Assembly (NCBI RefSeq): GCF_008831285.2
Contig: NC_045141.1
Coordinates: 14,368,106 to 14,432,105, forward strand
Origin: Nymphaea colorata
Taxonomy: Eukaryota > Streptophyta > Magnoliopsida > Nymphaeales > Nymphaeaceae
Direction of reading: 5' to 3'
DNA length: 64,000 bases
Shown here: piece after piece, positions 1-10,395 of the stretch
How the letters are laid out: each line of letters opens with the position of its first letter
Numbering within the stretch: the first letter of the stretch is position 1
The notes under the pieces: generated by a model
What the model was told of the DNA's origin: nothing
What the model saw: the letters and a program-made list of their open reading frames with translations, nothing else
The model's database searches: none
Made by a program: the position numbers and the translations under genes

Positions 1-167
1 ACTTGGGTTTTCTAAATCACAGCCAAAGCATGATCTACCTTCACAAAAAACTTCATGAAGCAAATTTGGGCTCGCCAAATTACTACCAAAGAGATGACAT
101 GATCACTTTTTACAAAGTTCTGCAGCAAACTTAGACTTTTAGATCCATCGTCCAGTTTGAGGGAGAA
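1..167 (+). mobile_element. 3' end of a Copia retrotransposon internal region (partial)
   Basis: The last codons before the LTR read KLRLLDPSSSLRENV, the usual C-terminal tail of Copia polyproteins after RNase H. The purine-rich GAGGGAGAA just before position 168 fits a polypurine tract. The element enters from the left edge of the window. Earlier codons are degenerate, so this is a relic. Confidence 0.7.
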
Positions 168-410
168 TGTTAACGATAAAGTTGAAAGACAATCGTTCTA
201 GAGAGATTCAAGGAAAGAATCCCAACAAGATCAATCAAAATTAATGATAAAAGAAAAAGAAAATCTTTCCACAAAAATTAGATTTAGTTTCCCATGTTTA
301 TCGTTGCCAAGATTATAGGAACTTCAACTATTTAAGCTCGTTCTATGCATTGTGTAACCAAGACTCATGGTGACCTTCTATAGTAAAAAACCATGCACGT
401 TTAAGGAAAA
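168..410 (+). repeat. Copia LTR (partial), plus orientation
   Basis: It starts TGTTAACGATAAAG directly after the polypurine tract. Its reverse complement recurs at 4157-4449 and, in part, at 4455-4600. Similarity to the inverted copy fades after about 410, so the right end is truncated or degenerate. Confidence 0.65.
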
Positions 411-1424
411 GACATTAAACCCACATGTACAACCCACCATTTGAGACAACTGTTGAAAAATTGCATGCATTGAATGTCACAGGCTTGCTATTCACAAGCC
501 ATCATTTGTGACCATGCGTCCTACTGATCCATAATCTTGGACAATGAGTAGATCGATGATTATGAAAAAGTTAAGAAATAAAAAACTGTAGTTTGGAAAC
601 CAAATGTCTCTTTATACAAAAACATAACAAGTACACTACTGGTTTCCTACAAACCTCAACTATCCAAATCATGGCAGACTGTTCTCTAGGAAATAAGAAA
701 GAGAAACAGATAGCTATCTTGTAAAAGATTAGTCTACTAGATTTATTGATGATAAAGAGACTGTAGATAGCAGCCATGAGCTTAACCTGAAAACGAATGG
801 AAAGTCAATAAACTTATCAAGTCAATAATGTAAGAATTTCCATGCATGCCAAGAATCAAATAATGGAAAAATGTCAAAGCACAGAGTATAGGCAAGTTTA
901 GCCACCCAGATTTTTCTATATCCATCATAACTGGAGATGACATGTTGAAAGCTATATGGATATTCAAAACACTGAAGTATGTGTTATCTTTGCATGTTAT
1001 GATATACAGAGAACAAAAGAACGAACGTTAGTTCCCCTAGAAGAAACAAAATATGTAGTTTTTAGCCATAATAAAGAGAACATGATAATAAAGAGATAAA
1101 GAAGAGAAACATCGCTATAGAATACAAACACGAGATGGTTTAACTTAGGTTTCAAAACCTTGAGAATTCAAAAATCATGATTAGTTGTTGATTTGATTAC
1201 CTTCTAGAAGTTAACATGTCTTCAATTACGACTTGCGACCAACCTTCTGTACAACTGCTCATTTGATCCAATAAGTAGCAAGTTGCGCCATAAATCTTTA
1301 CATAAGCCAACGCAACCTCAATATATTTACAAACTAAAAGGATTAAGAATTTATGCCGTTTCAATGCCATGATGGATGAAGATTTCATTCACCATTCTAG
1401 GAAGGACGAGCTAGCTCTAGAGTC
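411..1424. other. AT-rich intergenic DNA, no gene recognised
   Basis: Only short unrelated open frames occur on the minus strand (61-68 codons). They have no recognisable domain and no splice context. I see no RNA gene or repeat structure here. Confidence 0.5.
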
Positions 1425-1745
1425 TAGCCAAATTAGTAGATCGGGTCGTTCTATTTTTTGAACCACCCTCATATCACATTAACAAAGTAACAAGTACTGT
1501 TGACATCGGCCAGAATCAGGCTTTGGCCAGCCTACAAGCCTATGCCATGGCCGAACCCTAGGCCTGATCATCAAGATCCAAACCCAAGTTCAGCTTAACT
1601 CAATCAAATTTTAATGAAGAAAATAAAATATTCATGTTTAATATATAAATATGGTATTTGTAAATAAAAGTGAATAAAAAATATAAATATAATTTCATAT
1701 TATATATGTTATCAGGGCCCAAGCTCGGCCCAACCATACTCTGCC
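1425..1745 (+). repeat. Dispersed ~320 bp repeat, copy 1
   Basis: The stretch from the GATCGGGTCGTTC motif to the GGGCCCAAGCTC motif reappears in reverse complement at about 27835-28165. The two share the same AT-rich core (ATATAAATA with TAATATGAAATTATA-like runs) and the same internal GATCATCAAGATCC. No clear terminal repeats or target duplication are visible, so the class is unknown. Confidence 0.6.
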
Positions 1746-2930
1746 TCAAGAAGTTCAATTCCTGTACTTATTTTTAGTATAATACGGTATTCATTGGATC
1801 GTGCGCATTTGTTCTTTCATGCCTCTAAATTTACAGTTGAAATGCTTATCTGCTACAATCCACTATGTTTGCATTGTTTAGTTTCAGTGTCGTTTCGATT
1901 TGATGGCAAATATGGTCATTTAAATATCTTCAGTTGTCTAAAGGTTCAAAACATTATGCATTATGACTTGTAATTAGAGGTTGGAGGCCAGCAATCAAAT
2001 AAATGAATACGAACCACTGCAGTTGTTATTCACTTTTCTGCTAAATTAGAATCTAGAGTTTGTTCAAATGGAGACGTGTTTGATCCTTCATCTTTCATGC
2101 TAGACAGTGGCAAAGCTGATCTTCTGTTTAAATTAGAATCTAGAGTTTGTTCAAATGGAGATGCTGCAATATCCAGCAGTTGCAAAGCAAACAGTGAAGC
2201 CTAGTACTAGTAAGCATTCTCATGGCATTCTGCGATAAAAAAATGTAATCGTGATGTAATAAAAAATGGTGATTTTTCATGGGCACTACTTCTATATAAT
2301 ATAAACTGTAGATGTGCAGTACTCTAATTGATGAGTGTATCGTTTTTTATCCAAGTCTCCCAACATAAGTGCAAAAACAAAATGGCTTACAGTTTTGATT
2401 TCAAAACACTAACTCCAAGAGAGTATTCAAACCATTGAGACTGCCCAGAGGCAGATGACATTGATGTTTATATATGCAAACAAAGGTTCATCGAAGAGAA
2501 AGAAAAGACATCTGACCTGATGTTTAAGCAGCAGTCGCCATTCAGATCAGGCATTTCAAGCTTGAAACAATACGAGAGTCAAACTAGTCATCGTGAAATT
2601 GATCCTGAAAATGGTATCTATGAGGGCTCAAAGTTGAAGGGTTCATCCAGTCCCTTGTTTAAGACCAGATTTTGGTGCCATGGAATGTCACCCTTGCCAT
2701 GCTTCAATATGTGTGTAATCAGTCCAAGATGATGCTGTTCATGAATCTGACAAGGTTAATAATGGAACTCCTCATTCAAGGTTCGAATCCAAATGAACCG
2801 AGATTTGATGCAGCAATGAACAGACACAAGACGAATTCCTGACTGCGTGCAAGAGAGATGATGGATAAAAACACGAATGTCCATCAACCTCAGGTTCCTT
2901 TTGTAATCCATACCCAAGCTGTCAATTCTA
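1746..2930. other. Upstream region of the aspartic protease exon, no gene recognised
   Basis: A 32 bp motif (beginning AAATTAGAATCTAGAG) occurs twice, near 2041 and 2130, with an 89 bp offset. Short open frames (for example 2520-2732) show no family signature. Confidence 0.45.
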
Positions 2931-3230
2931 TTCTTAGTAGTTTTTCGTTAAGAGAGAGAGGGAGACCGAGAGAGAAAAGAATTAGAGGGAGAGACAAGGA
3001 AACGGGAAAGGCTCCCCACCCGCCTTTTTATTTCTCAAACAGAGAGAGATAGAGAGGGAGGGGGGAGAAAAGCGAGAGAGAGAAAGAGACCACGTCCTTC
3101 CAGATCTCCCCCATGGTCACATAACCCTAACCTAGATTCCAACTTCCTCTTCCTGTCCTTGATCATGATTAGATATTGTTATTCTTGTTCTTCCTTCTTC
3201 TGATTGGTAATAAAGCCAATTTTTGCTACA
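2931..3230 (+). promoter_or_regulatory. GA-rich leader and presumed 5' UTR of the aspartic protease exon
   Basis: Long AGAGAG-rich runs at about 2950-3090 and a CCCTAACC motif near 3123 precede the ATG at 3231. GA/CT-rich leaders are common in plant 5' UTRs. No transcription start can be placed from sequence alone. Confidence 0.35.
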
Positions 3231-3454
3231 ATGGGTTTGAGGAAGCCGGTATTTCTTCCGGCATTCGGCCTCTGCCTTGTTCTTCTTTGTGTTGGCCGGG
3301 CATCCGCTAATGGAGTTTTTAGAGTCAAGAGCAAGTTCGCCGGTCTGGGGGGCTGGATTGCTGAGTTGAGGGCGCACGACGTCAGCAGGCACGACTGGAT
3401 GCTCGGTGATGTTGACCTGCGGTTGGGCGGCATTGGTAGAGCGACTGCAGCCGG
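3231..3454 (+). pseudogene. Orphan first exon of an aspartic-proteinase-like protein (pepsin family A1)
   Basis: The 74 codons begin MGLRKPVFLPAFGLCLVLL, a signal-peptide-like hydrophobic start. They continue into GVFRVKSKFAG, RAHDVSRHDWML and DLRLGGIGRATAAG, the propeptide region that precedes the first catalytic domain in plant aspartic proteinase-like 2 / aspartic proteinase 36 type enzymes. The frame ends at a good GT donor (GTGAGT at 3455). The ATG at 3231 is preferred because the longer open frame upstream has no ATG. No exon with the catalytic D-T-G-S or D-S-G-T motifs follows anywhere in the window; the next sequence is a MITE and Copia LTR DNA. It is therefore either a detached exon left by rearrangement or a gene whose remaining exons lie beyond a very long intron. 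The first is more likely. Confidence 0.6.
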
Positions 3455-3542
3455 GTGAGTGTAGTCGCGCGTCTGGTTATTTGGGAATCCCTTCCTCGGT
3501 TCTAGTGTATTGGAGCAGAGATTGTGTAATTTGGAGTTCTGT

Positions 3543-3895
3543 CTTTGATACTTTTTTCTTTGTACAAAAATAGAATACATTAAAATAGGGAGCTTACACG
3601 AGAACAATGCTTTTAAAAAGGTTTGTCCTTGTTAAAATTTTTCAATTACTATATACACAAAAATAACCACACGCGCAATTTGCAGTTCTTTGTTTTTGAG
3701 TAGTGCAACTTATAGTTTTCAATAGTGTCACTTGCTTGGTTTGCTACTTATGTAAAGTTGCATTAAGTGTAGATTGTGTGTATATAGTAATTGAAGAATT
3801 TTAACGAGGACAAACCTCTTAAAAGCATTGTTCTCGCGTAAGCTCCATATTTTAATGTATTCTATTTTTGTACAAAGAAAAAAAAAATATCAAAG
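3543..3895. mobile_element. MITE-like element with ~115 bp inverted arms
   Basis: The left arm (3543-3663, starting CTTTGATACTTTTTT) and the right arm (3778-3895, ending ATATCAAAG) are near-perfect reverse complements. They contain the motif AGCTTACNCGAGAACAAT and its complement. The ~115 bp spacer is unrelated to the arms and there is no open frame. It would fold into one long hairpin. Long-arm foldback MITEs are usually mobilised in trans. No clean target duplication is visible because further arm fragments follow directly. Confidence 0.8.
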
Positions 3896-4030
3896 AAAGC
3901 TTACGCGAGAACAATACTTTTAAGAGGTTTGACCTTGTTGAAATTCTTCAATTACTATATACAGCAGAACAATACTTTACTTTTAAGAGGTTTGACCTTG
4001 TTGAAATTCTTCAATTACTATATACATACC
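3896..4030 (+). repeat. Two extra tandem fragments of the MITE arm
   Basis: The arm sequence ACTTTTAAGAGGTTTGACC...TCAATTACTATATAC appears twice in a row (near 3897-3961 and 3968-4027), both in left-arm orientation. Together with the element at 3543-3895 this makes four arm copies in under 500 bp. Confidence 0.7.
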
Positions 4031-4077
4031 ATCTACATTTGAATTCAACTTTACATAAGTATATAGACTATAGAAGG

Positions 4078-4449
4078 CAGTGATGTATTTGGTCGTCTGC
4101 AAGCCACCTATGGGCTTTATTCTTCTTCCTCAAGCATCTTGCTTTGATACCAAGTTGAAAAATGAAGAAGAAGCAAAAAAAAAAAAAACCACTAATGAAA
4201 AGATTCTTTTAATTAAACGTGCATGGTTTTTTATCATGGAAGACCACCATGAGCCTTGGTTACACAATGCATAGAACGAGCTTAAATAGTGGAAGTTTCT
4301 ATAATCTTGGCAATGATAAACATGGAAAACTAAATCTGATCTTTGTGGAAAGATTTTATTCTTCATTTATCATTAATTTTGATTGATCTTGCTGAGATTC
4401 TTTCCTTGAATTTTTCTAGAACAGTTGTCTTTCAACCTTATCGTTAACA
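4078..4449 (-). mobile_element. Copia 5' LTR with primer-binding site, minus orientation (truncated)
   Basis: Read on the minus strand, an LTR starting TGTTAACGATAAGG (4449) runs to about 4157. It is followed by TTGGTATCAAAGC, a primer-binding site of the initiator tRNA-Met type used by Copia elements. The internal region is lost after about 70 bp, where MITE fragments begin. It belongs to the same LTR family as 168-410. Confidence 0.7.
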
Positions 4450-4454
4450 CTACA

Positions 4455-4600
4455 ATCTTGGCAATGATAAATATGAGAAACTAAATCTGATTTTTGTGGA
4501 AAGATTTTTTTTTCCTTTATCATTAATTTTGATTGATCTTGTTGGGATTCTTTCTTTGTATCTCTCTAAAACGGTTGCCTTTCAATCTTATAGTTAACCG
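4455..4600 (-). repeat. Second partial Copia LTR of the same family
   Basis: It repeats the inner end of the LTR at 4157-4449 in the same orientation and ends in GTTAAC. It directly abuts the terpene synthase fragment at 4603, so the LTR end and the exon fragment share a breakpoint. Confidence 0.65.
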
Positions 4601-4602
4601 AA

Positions 4603-4890
4603 CGAGGCAAGGGTAGCGAAGGAGCAAGCATGGCAGCACATAAAGAACTTGCTAAGGGATGCATTGAGGAGGCTAAACAGGGAGCTGCTCTCGGCTCAAC
4701 AGCAACAACAACAGACGTTCTTCTCTTGTTCCTTCATGAACGTGGCTCCCAACATTGCGAGGGTCTCCTAGTGCATGTACGACTATGAAGATGCGTTCGA
4801 TGTCTTGGAGCATGGGTCCATGGACCGAGTCTACTCTCTCATTGCCAAGCTCATCCAGATATTGCCTAAGCAAACCACTAGTCAAGGTAG
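4603..4890 (+). pseudogene. Detached last exon (exon 7) of a terpene synthase
   Basis: The translation matches exon 7 of the terpene synthase at 35195-35497: N-E-A-R-V-A-K-E-Q, then ALRRLNRELL, MNVAPNIARVS, YDYEDAFDVLEHGSMD and RVYSLIAKLIQ. This is the class I terpene synthase C-terminus, whose usual form is Y-x-D-G-x-G, a short loop, D-R-V, then a hydrophobic I-x-P-I end. It has an in-frame TAG where the other copy has CAG (after ARVS), and the terminal P-I-Q is altered. It starts exactly where the Copia LTR fragment ends and has no upstream exon, so it cannot make a synthase. Confidence 0.8.
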
Positions 4891-4894
4891 GCTC

Positions 4895-6640
4895 AATGCT
4901 TCGGGCTTGACTCGGGTAGAGCACTATCGACTACCCAACCTGATGCCCAAACTTATCCTCATGACTTTATGAGTCAATTGGAATTATCATCTAATTATAT
5001 GTACTTGGTTGTGAAATATTGAAGTTTGTTAATTTTTAAATAATAAAATGCTACATGATTCTACATAAATACTCATATTACATGCTATTTAGGTTTAATT
5101 AATAACTAAATTAAATATATCTATTTATTAAAAATACATTATTAAAAACTGAGTCGTCAAATCAACTCTCTAACACGATGATTCAGTCTGCACTGATTCA
5201 AATCCGAGTACCATCAAGACCCGTACTGGCCTACCCACTCGTAGGGCAGTGTAAAATGTCGGATCTGTGTTTCCAAGACTGAATGAGATCTGAAATCGGA
5301 CATTTGCACGTGCCCTCTATTCGCATTTTCATCAAATTTCACGTTTGGTTTGTCTTGGACTTGAATCCCGATTTCAAATTATCGATTCCAACGTTACAAC
5401 CTTTCCTGTCAAGGGATAAACCAATCGGGTCTTTGTTTGGGTCGTAACTTTAGATCCAATAACATCCCTGCTAATTAATTAACCAACCAAGTCGGATTAG
5501 TTTCTTCTGTATCATACTTGAAGGATCCAAACCAAAGGAATATCAACTGGATCTATTAAGTAATGAAATCGAATTGTGCAATCTGATATTTTGAATAGTT
5601 GATGAACTTTGGATTTAGTTTTAAGAACACAAACCGGTTCAGCTTAGATCTTGATTAGCCTTTGCTTAGTCAGACCTGATTGGGTACATATAATCTGCAA
5701 TGGATTTTTGTTAACCAAAACTGGATCAGGTTCAGATATGTATTCAAATTTTACTTGGAGTCGGGTTCAATTAAGATTCAGATCCAGATTTAGACGCAAT
5801 GAGAATAACTTATGTTGAAACTTAAAAGGTAGAAACAACTCAACTATTTGTTAGGGCATTCCACTTGTGGTGATGGAATGCCTCAACCGCTTGACATGAT
5901 GCATACTGACGCATCATATCGAGTGGTCAGAGTATTCCATGCGATGCCTTAATGCCTTAACACACAAGTCACCCTCCCAATCAAGTTGGTGGATTTTTTT
6001 TAGATTTAACGCTTTTTAATAATTGTAAAATCCCTTAAGTGTCTGAACTCGGTCCTGAATCAGATGCACCCAATAAATATATATAACTTTAATGGCCAAA
6101 ATTACACCCAAAAAAGAAAAAGAAACATTACAATGAAAGAAAAACTTTCTAATAAAAACAGATTAAATTCGGGAGGATAAATGAAATATGTTCAAATTTT
6201 GGCGTGTGTTTGTTATTCCTTGAAAAACAAAGTATATTTCTGTAAAGTATTTGTTATGAATGGGATGGACAGGCTGAGGACACCAACAGATTGATTGCTT
6301 GGGACTTACGTCATATGAGGGATGAAAAGCATCTTGAAAGGCATATTCACAGCCACCAAGGCTTCTATCAATCAAAGCCACCAAGGTATCTATCAATCAG
6401 CTCAGCTTGTAACCAGTGGCCTGGCCAGGAATTTTAGGTTGAAAGGCGCTCAGTACAAACACCACTCTTGTAGGTTACAAAAAGTTTTCAATGCAGGTTA
6501 CAAGAGTGGCGGAGCCCACACCAGCTTCACAAAAATCTTTTGTTTTCAAATTGACATATTAAATGTTTTATTCATTTATAAATAGTGCTCCCCCGAAAAA
6601 TATTAGAGTTTTTAATGAGCGCCTTTAATAAAAATATTCC
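4895..6640 (+). repeat. ~1.7 kb dispersed repeat, copy 1 (inverted partner at 43440-45245)
   Basis: Segments across this stretch recur in reverse complement downstream. 5881-5990 matches about 44040-44150 (shared TGGTCAGAGTATTCCATG and complement), 6160-6360 matches 43619-43830, and 5000-5100 matches 44860-44960. The block around 6563-6625 (TTTATAAATA-GTGCTC, ATATTAGAGTTTTTAATGAGCG) matches 43497-43550 in direct orientation, so the two loci are composite. No transposase or reverse transcriptase frame is visible. This is probably a non-autonomous element plus later rearrangement. Confidence 0.65.
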
Positions 6641-6750
6641 ATTTGAATTCACTTATTCTGCACATCTTTTAGTTATGTCCCAGTCATAGTCCCTTTATTG
6701 TTGTCATACATATTAGTGAGGTGCAATTTAAACTTTTACTGTCCTGTATA

Positions 6751-6952
6751 GTTCTTAAGTTAGGGTTACACACCATTTATTGTATCTTTTCTTGTTCTGA
6801 GGCTCTGAGCAGTGTGGTGTCATAAGCTGCAACTCTTGTACCGTAATGCAAGTTCTTAAGTTAGGGTTACACACCATTTATTGTATCTTTTCTTGTTCTG
6901 AGGCTCTGAGCAGTGTGGTGTCATAAGCTGCAACTCTTGTACCGTAATGCAG
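6751..6952 (+). repeat. 101 bp tandem duplication (two units)
   Basis: Units 6751-6851 and 6852-6952, each beginning GTTCTTAAGTTAGGGTTACA and ending CCGTAATGCA, look identical by eye. The intact gene has this sequence once (about 49270-49363), so the doubling is specific to the truncated copy and looks recent. Confidence 0.9.
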
Positions 6953-8089
6953 AATGAAATAAGTGCAGTTTTCCTCATCGTCTATGTTTGATTTTGTAGT
7001 ATTTGAACAACTTCTATGATAGAATCACGTCATGTAGATTCTATGGGGTTTGTTTGCAAAAGGTAGAAAAAAGGGGAAGAGAACAGATTTTCACTCATTC
7101 ACCTTTAGGCCTTCATGTGCACATATATGTGTACATGTTTGTGGTGGAAGACCAAGTGCTGAGCAGGACACTTGGTGGTTGTGGTAGAAACTCATTAGTC
7201 CATGCCCCTTTTAGCGAGGCCCCATTTTGATCCTGGCAAAATAGGCCCATGCCCATTGGGTCCCTTTTAGATAACTCATAATGTTCATATGGTGGGGTCT
7301 CTATTAATGTGCACTTGTCGTTGTTTTATTCTTTCACTAATGGTTTCTCCATCATGTTGTGAAGGGCAAGATCAGAGGTTAACATTTTTCCGATGAATTT
7401 GAAAGAGACTTTTCTTGTCGAATATATATTAGAAATTATAATCTTCTCAGCTGGAGGTACTGTTAGTGACTACCTTGAAAGATGACTCTGGATTGAACTC
7501 TGGTTTTCTCTGCAGTAAACCTTTTTTGGTGCTTTGACAGCTATTTAACTTTGACCATTGGTTACTTGGTTCTTCCTAACATCTTTGTGCTTTTACTTCT
7601 TTTAGTGTTGAACACTTGTCATCTGGTTCTTGTGGTAATTCAGGCAACTTCCATATCTTCTTGCAGCATATTGTGCCAAAAAATGGCCTTTTGACTGAAA
7701 ATGTTGGCTCTGATGTCTTTAAATCAGATGCTGGACAGATAATGAATCAAGCATCTCATGTTTTCTACTGGCTTTATTTTATATCTAAAACAGGTAGATC
7801 TTGCTGTGAAGTAATCATCCCAGTATGAAAATTGTTCAATATGTGAGTCACCTGTGGTGCTGTGAGAAACAAATAACCTGATGGTACATATAATCAATGA
7901 AGTACCCCAAGGAAGTAACTAACTTAGGCGAAATCCCGTAATCCACAAGCTATTTGACATAACTTGAACCTATTTTCCTTTCTCCTTTTGAAAAAATTAT
8001 GATCTTATATATAATCTCATATTCTTCCCCTCCTTTTCTTGTAATATGCATCATTGCTATTCATTTTTACTTAGTGTCGTATTGGGAAC

Positions 8090-8155
8090 ATTCTGTGATC
8101 TAGTCCAAAATTGACTTAGGTGTTCAGTTTGGCGGTCCCAACCTGCCTCAGAGTT

Positions 8156-8207
<52 letters not shown>

Positions 8208-9290
8208 GCTGTAAACTAGGACAACTGGTAGAAAGGCCTACCTGGGCCAAAGACAACACAAGAAAGGAAAAAGGATGAAGAAGAAGAAGAAGATGAAGAG
8301 AAAGGAGGAAAAGGAAAACAAGAAGGGAAAAAAGCAGAAGAAGAAAAATGAAAGAGGGTAAAAGTACAAGAAAAAGAAAATGGGAGAAAAAATTTTGTAA
8401 CGTTTTTTTACTTTAGGCGCTTAGGTGGTCTAAGCCTAATCGAAAAGGTGGGAACCTAGGGTCTAGGGGCACCTAAGCACTTTTTTGGCTAATAAGCAAA
8501 CAAGGCACAGGGTGTATGCACATGTGGGACTTCAGGTTTGAGTACTAAACTTGGTTTTGATACTAAAGGTAGTGACTTGGTTCAAAGTCAATTTAAGTGT
8601 CTGGTTCATATCTCAAATTGCCTTGCATTTGACTTTGGTTTATACCTTAAAAGGCCACTAAGCAGGACAACTGGTGGTACATCAAACAAGTACACAGACC
8701 CCTGAAGGTTTCTAAAACTCTTTGATACAGGACTAGTCTGAAAATATTCTGTAGAGTACTATTCTCTATTCTATCATATACAGGTTATTACAATCTACTT
8801 CATTTAAGGCTCATGTCTTCATGCATGTAGGACCTCAGGTCTGAGTGTGGGATTTGACTCTGATACCAATTGTAACGACTTTATCTGGAACTAACATAGC
8901 TGCTTGGTCTAGCAGATCCTAACCTGCCCCATAGCTAACTTTCTTCTATACCAGAAAAGGTTATGAACTAGGTCCGTTGGTAATTGGGGACCACAATTTA
9001 CAAATGCCTCATATTTTCTCTAGATGTTTAACATATGATTTAAATCAGCGATCTCCACCTGTTGGGAGGTCACAACCCAGTTCCTGCTTGATGCACATGC
9101 ACCCTGCATGGTTCCTAGGTCCAAGTGTTGAACTTCACTCTCATATTAATTGTAGTAACCCAATGCAAAACTGGTCTTCGTGCTTGGTTTAATTAATCCC
9201 AACATGCCTCAGTTGACTTGAGTTCACATCCCAAAAGGCTAACAGCCAAGAAAGCTGGTCATATGGCAAATAGATTTGCAAACACCTGAT
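8090..9290 (+). repeat. Degenerate ~290 bp tandem repeats in PAP intron 4
   Basis: Four diverged units follow one another. Each has a GGACYTCAGGTYTGAG-like or TTCCTAGGTCCAAG block, then TCTGATACCA or a variant, then a TAACGACTT/TAGTGACTTGG block, a CCCAACCTGCC block and a RAAAAGGCTA..AACTAGG block. Unit marks lie near 8100, 8565, 8868 and 9147 (spacing about 280-300 for the last three). The same array occurs at 16380-17180 and 56290-57060, so it predates the duplications. Confidence 0.6.
8161..8205. repeat. (TA)n microsatellite
   Basis: An uninterrupted TA run at the left edge of the first intron block. It is matched by a TA run at the left edge of the second block (16011-16052). The intact gene has a T-rich run here instead. 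Confidence 0.95.
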
Positions 9291-10030
9291 CAAAGCATCG
9301 AAGTGTAAGCGTTTTTTTTTCCTTTTCATGGTATGTGCATAAGATCTTTTTTGTCAAAATCCTGGTGAATTGACAGACCAGTCTGATTGGTTGGTTGAGA
9401 TGATTATTGATTGACAGGAGTTAGTTGGTCAAACTAGTCAAATCAGTCAGCCTAGTCAACTAACTAACAACATGTATGTGCATTCATTATGTAGGTATGT
9501 TTATGCTTCTGTTTTTTTTCTATATAAACACATGCATTTATTTATTTGTAGTCAATTGACTCGGACCAACAAGTCATGACTAGTCCCAATTAATCTTTTT
9601 AAGATCTTGATTGATCTATGTCCGACTTCCATTTTGGAAACTCAAGGGACAATCCTTCAGCATTTTAAAACTACACTAGGTGTTAACAAGAAACTGACGT
9701 GTATCAGTTCCTCTAACATTGCAAGGCTGATAGTTCTTCCAATACTAAAAATTCTGAGAAACCATTTCCTTAAAACAACTAAATGTTAAAAGTTTATCAA
9801 AAGCATTCTTTAAGAACCTAAAATAGCAAGTAATAAAACCCTTCCAAAACAGGCACATAAACCAGCCAGGTCACCCATAAATGGAGCTGTTGGATTGAAC
9901 TTGGACAACAATGTTTTTTTCTTACAACCTTATAATAGTAAGTCCAGAAATGTTAATTTTGTTCTTTCTTTAACAATTACAATGGCAAACAGGTTTAGTA
10001 TATGAATTCCTAATACATTTGATTTACAGT
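8206..10030 (+). repeat. Tandem intron block, first copy (~1.85 kb)
   Basis: It aligns throughout with 16053-17935: the GAAGAAGAAGAAGATGAAG purine run, the 290 bp array, the GGTTGGTTGAG stretch and the run of bases just before ATTCCTAATACATTTGAT. Homology stops at GATTTACAGT (10030), where Copia sequence begins. The same sequence exists once in the intact gene (55837-57830), so it is an intron duplication and not an LTR pair. Confidence 0.85.
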
Positions 10031-10395
10031 GGAGATGATTTTCTGTTGAACCATATCACGAATGTAATGGCAATCTATTCAATGTGCTTTGTCCTTTCAT
10101 GAAATACAAGATTATTGGTAATGTAGGTGGCAACCCTGTTATCACAAAACATCTTCATAGATATAGGAGTAGAAATACGAAGTCTCTCAAGTAAGGATCT
10201 AGACAATGTCATTTCAACTGCGGTTTGAGCCATAGCTCGGTATTCAGACTCTGCAATAGACCTAGAAACAACATTTTGTTTCTTGCTTCTCCAAGATATG
10301 AGATTTCCTCCCACAAACACACAAAACCCTGTGGTAGACTTCCTGTCATCAACTGAGCCTGCATAACCTGCATCGCTATAAGCTTCAACATTAAG

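Noticed and set aside
4673-4924. 83-codon minus-strand frame
   Set aside because: Antisense shadow of the terpene synthase exon 7 fragment, whose plus-strand codons match the family.
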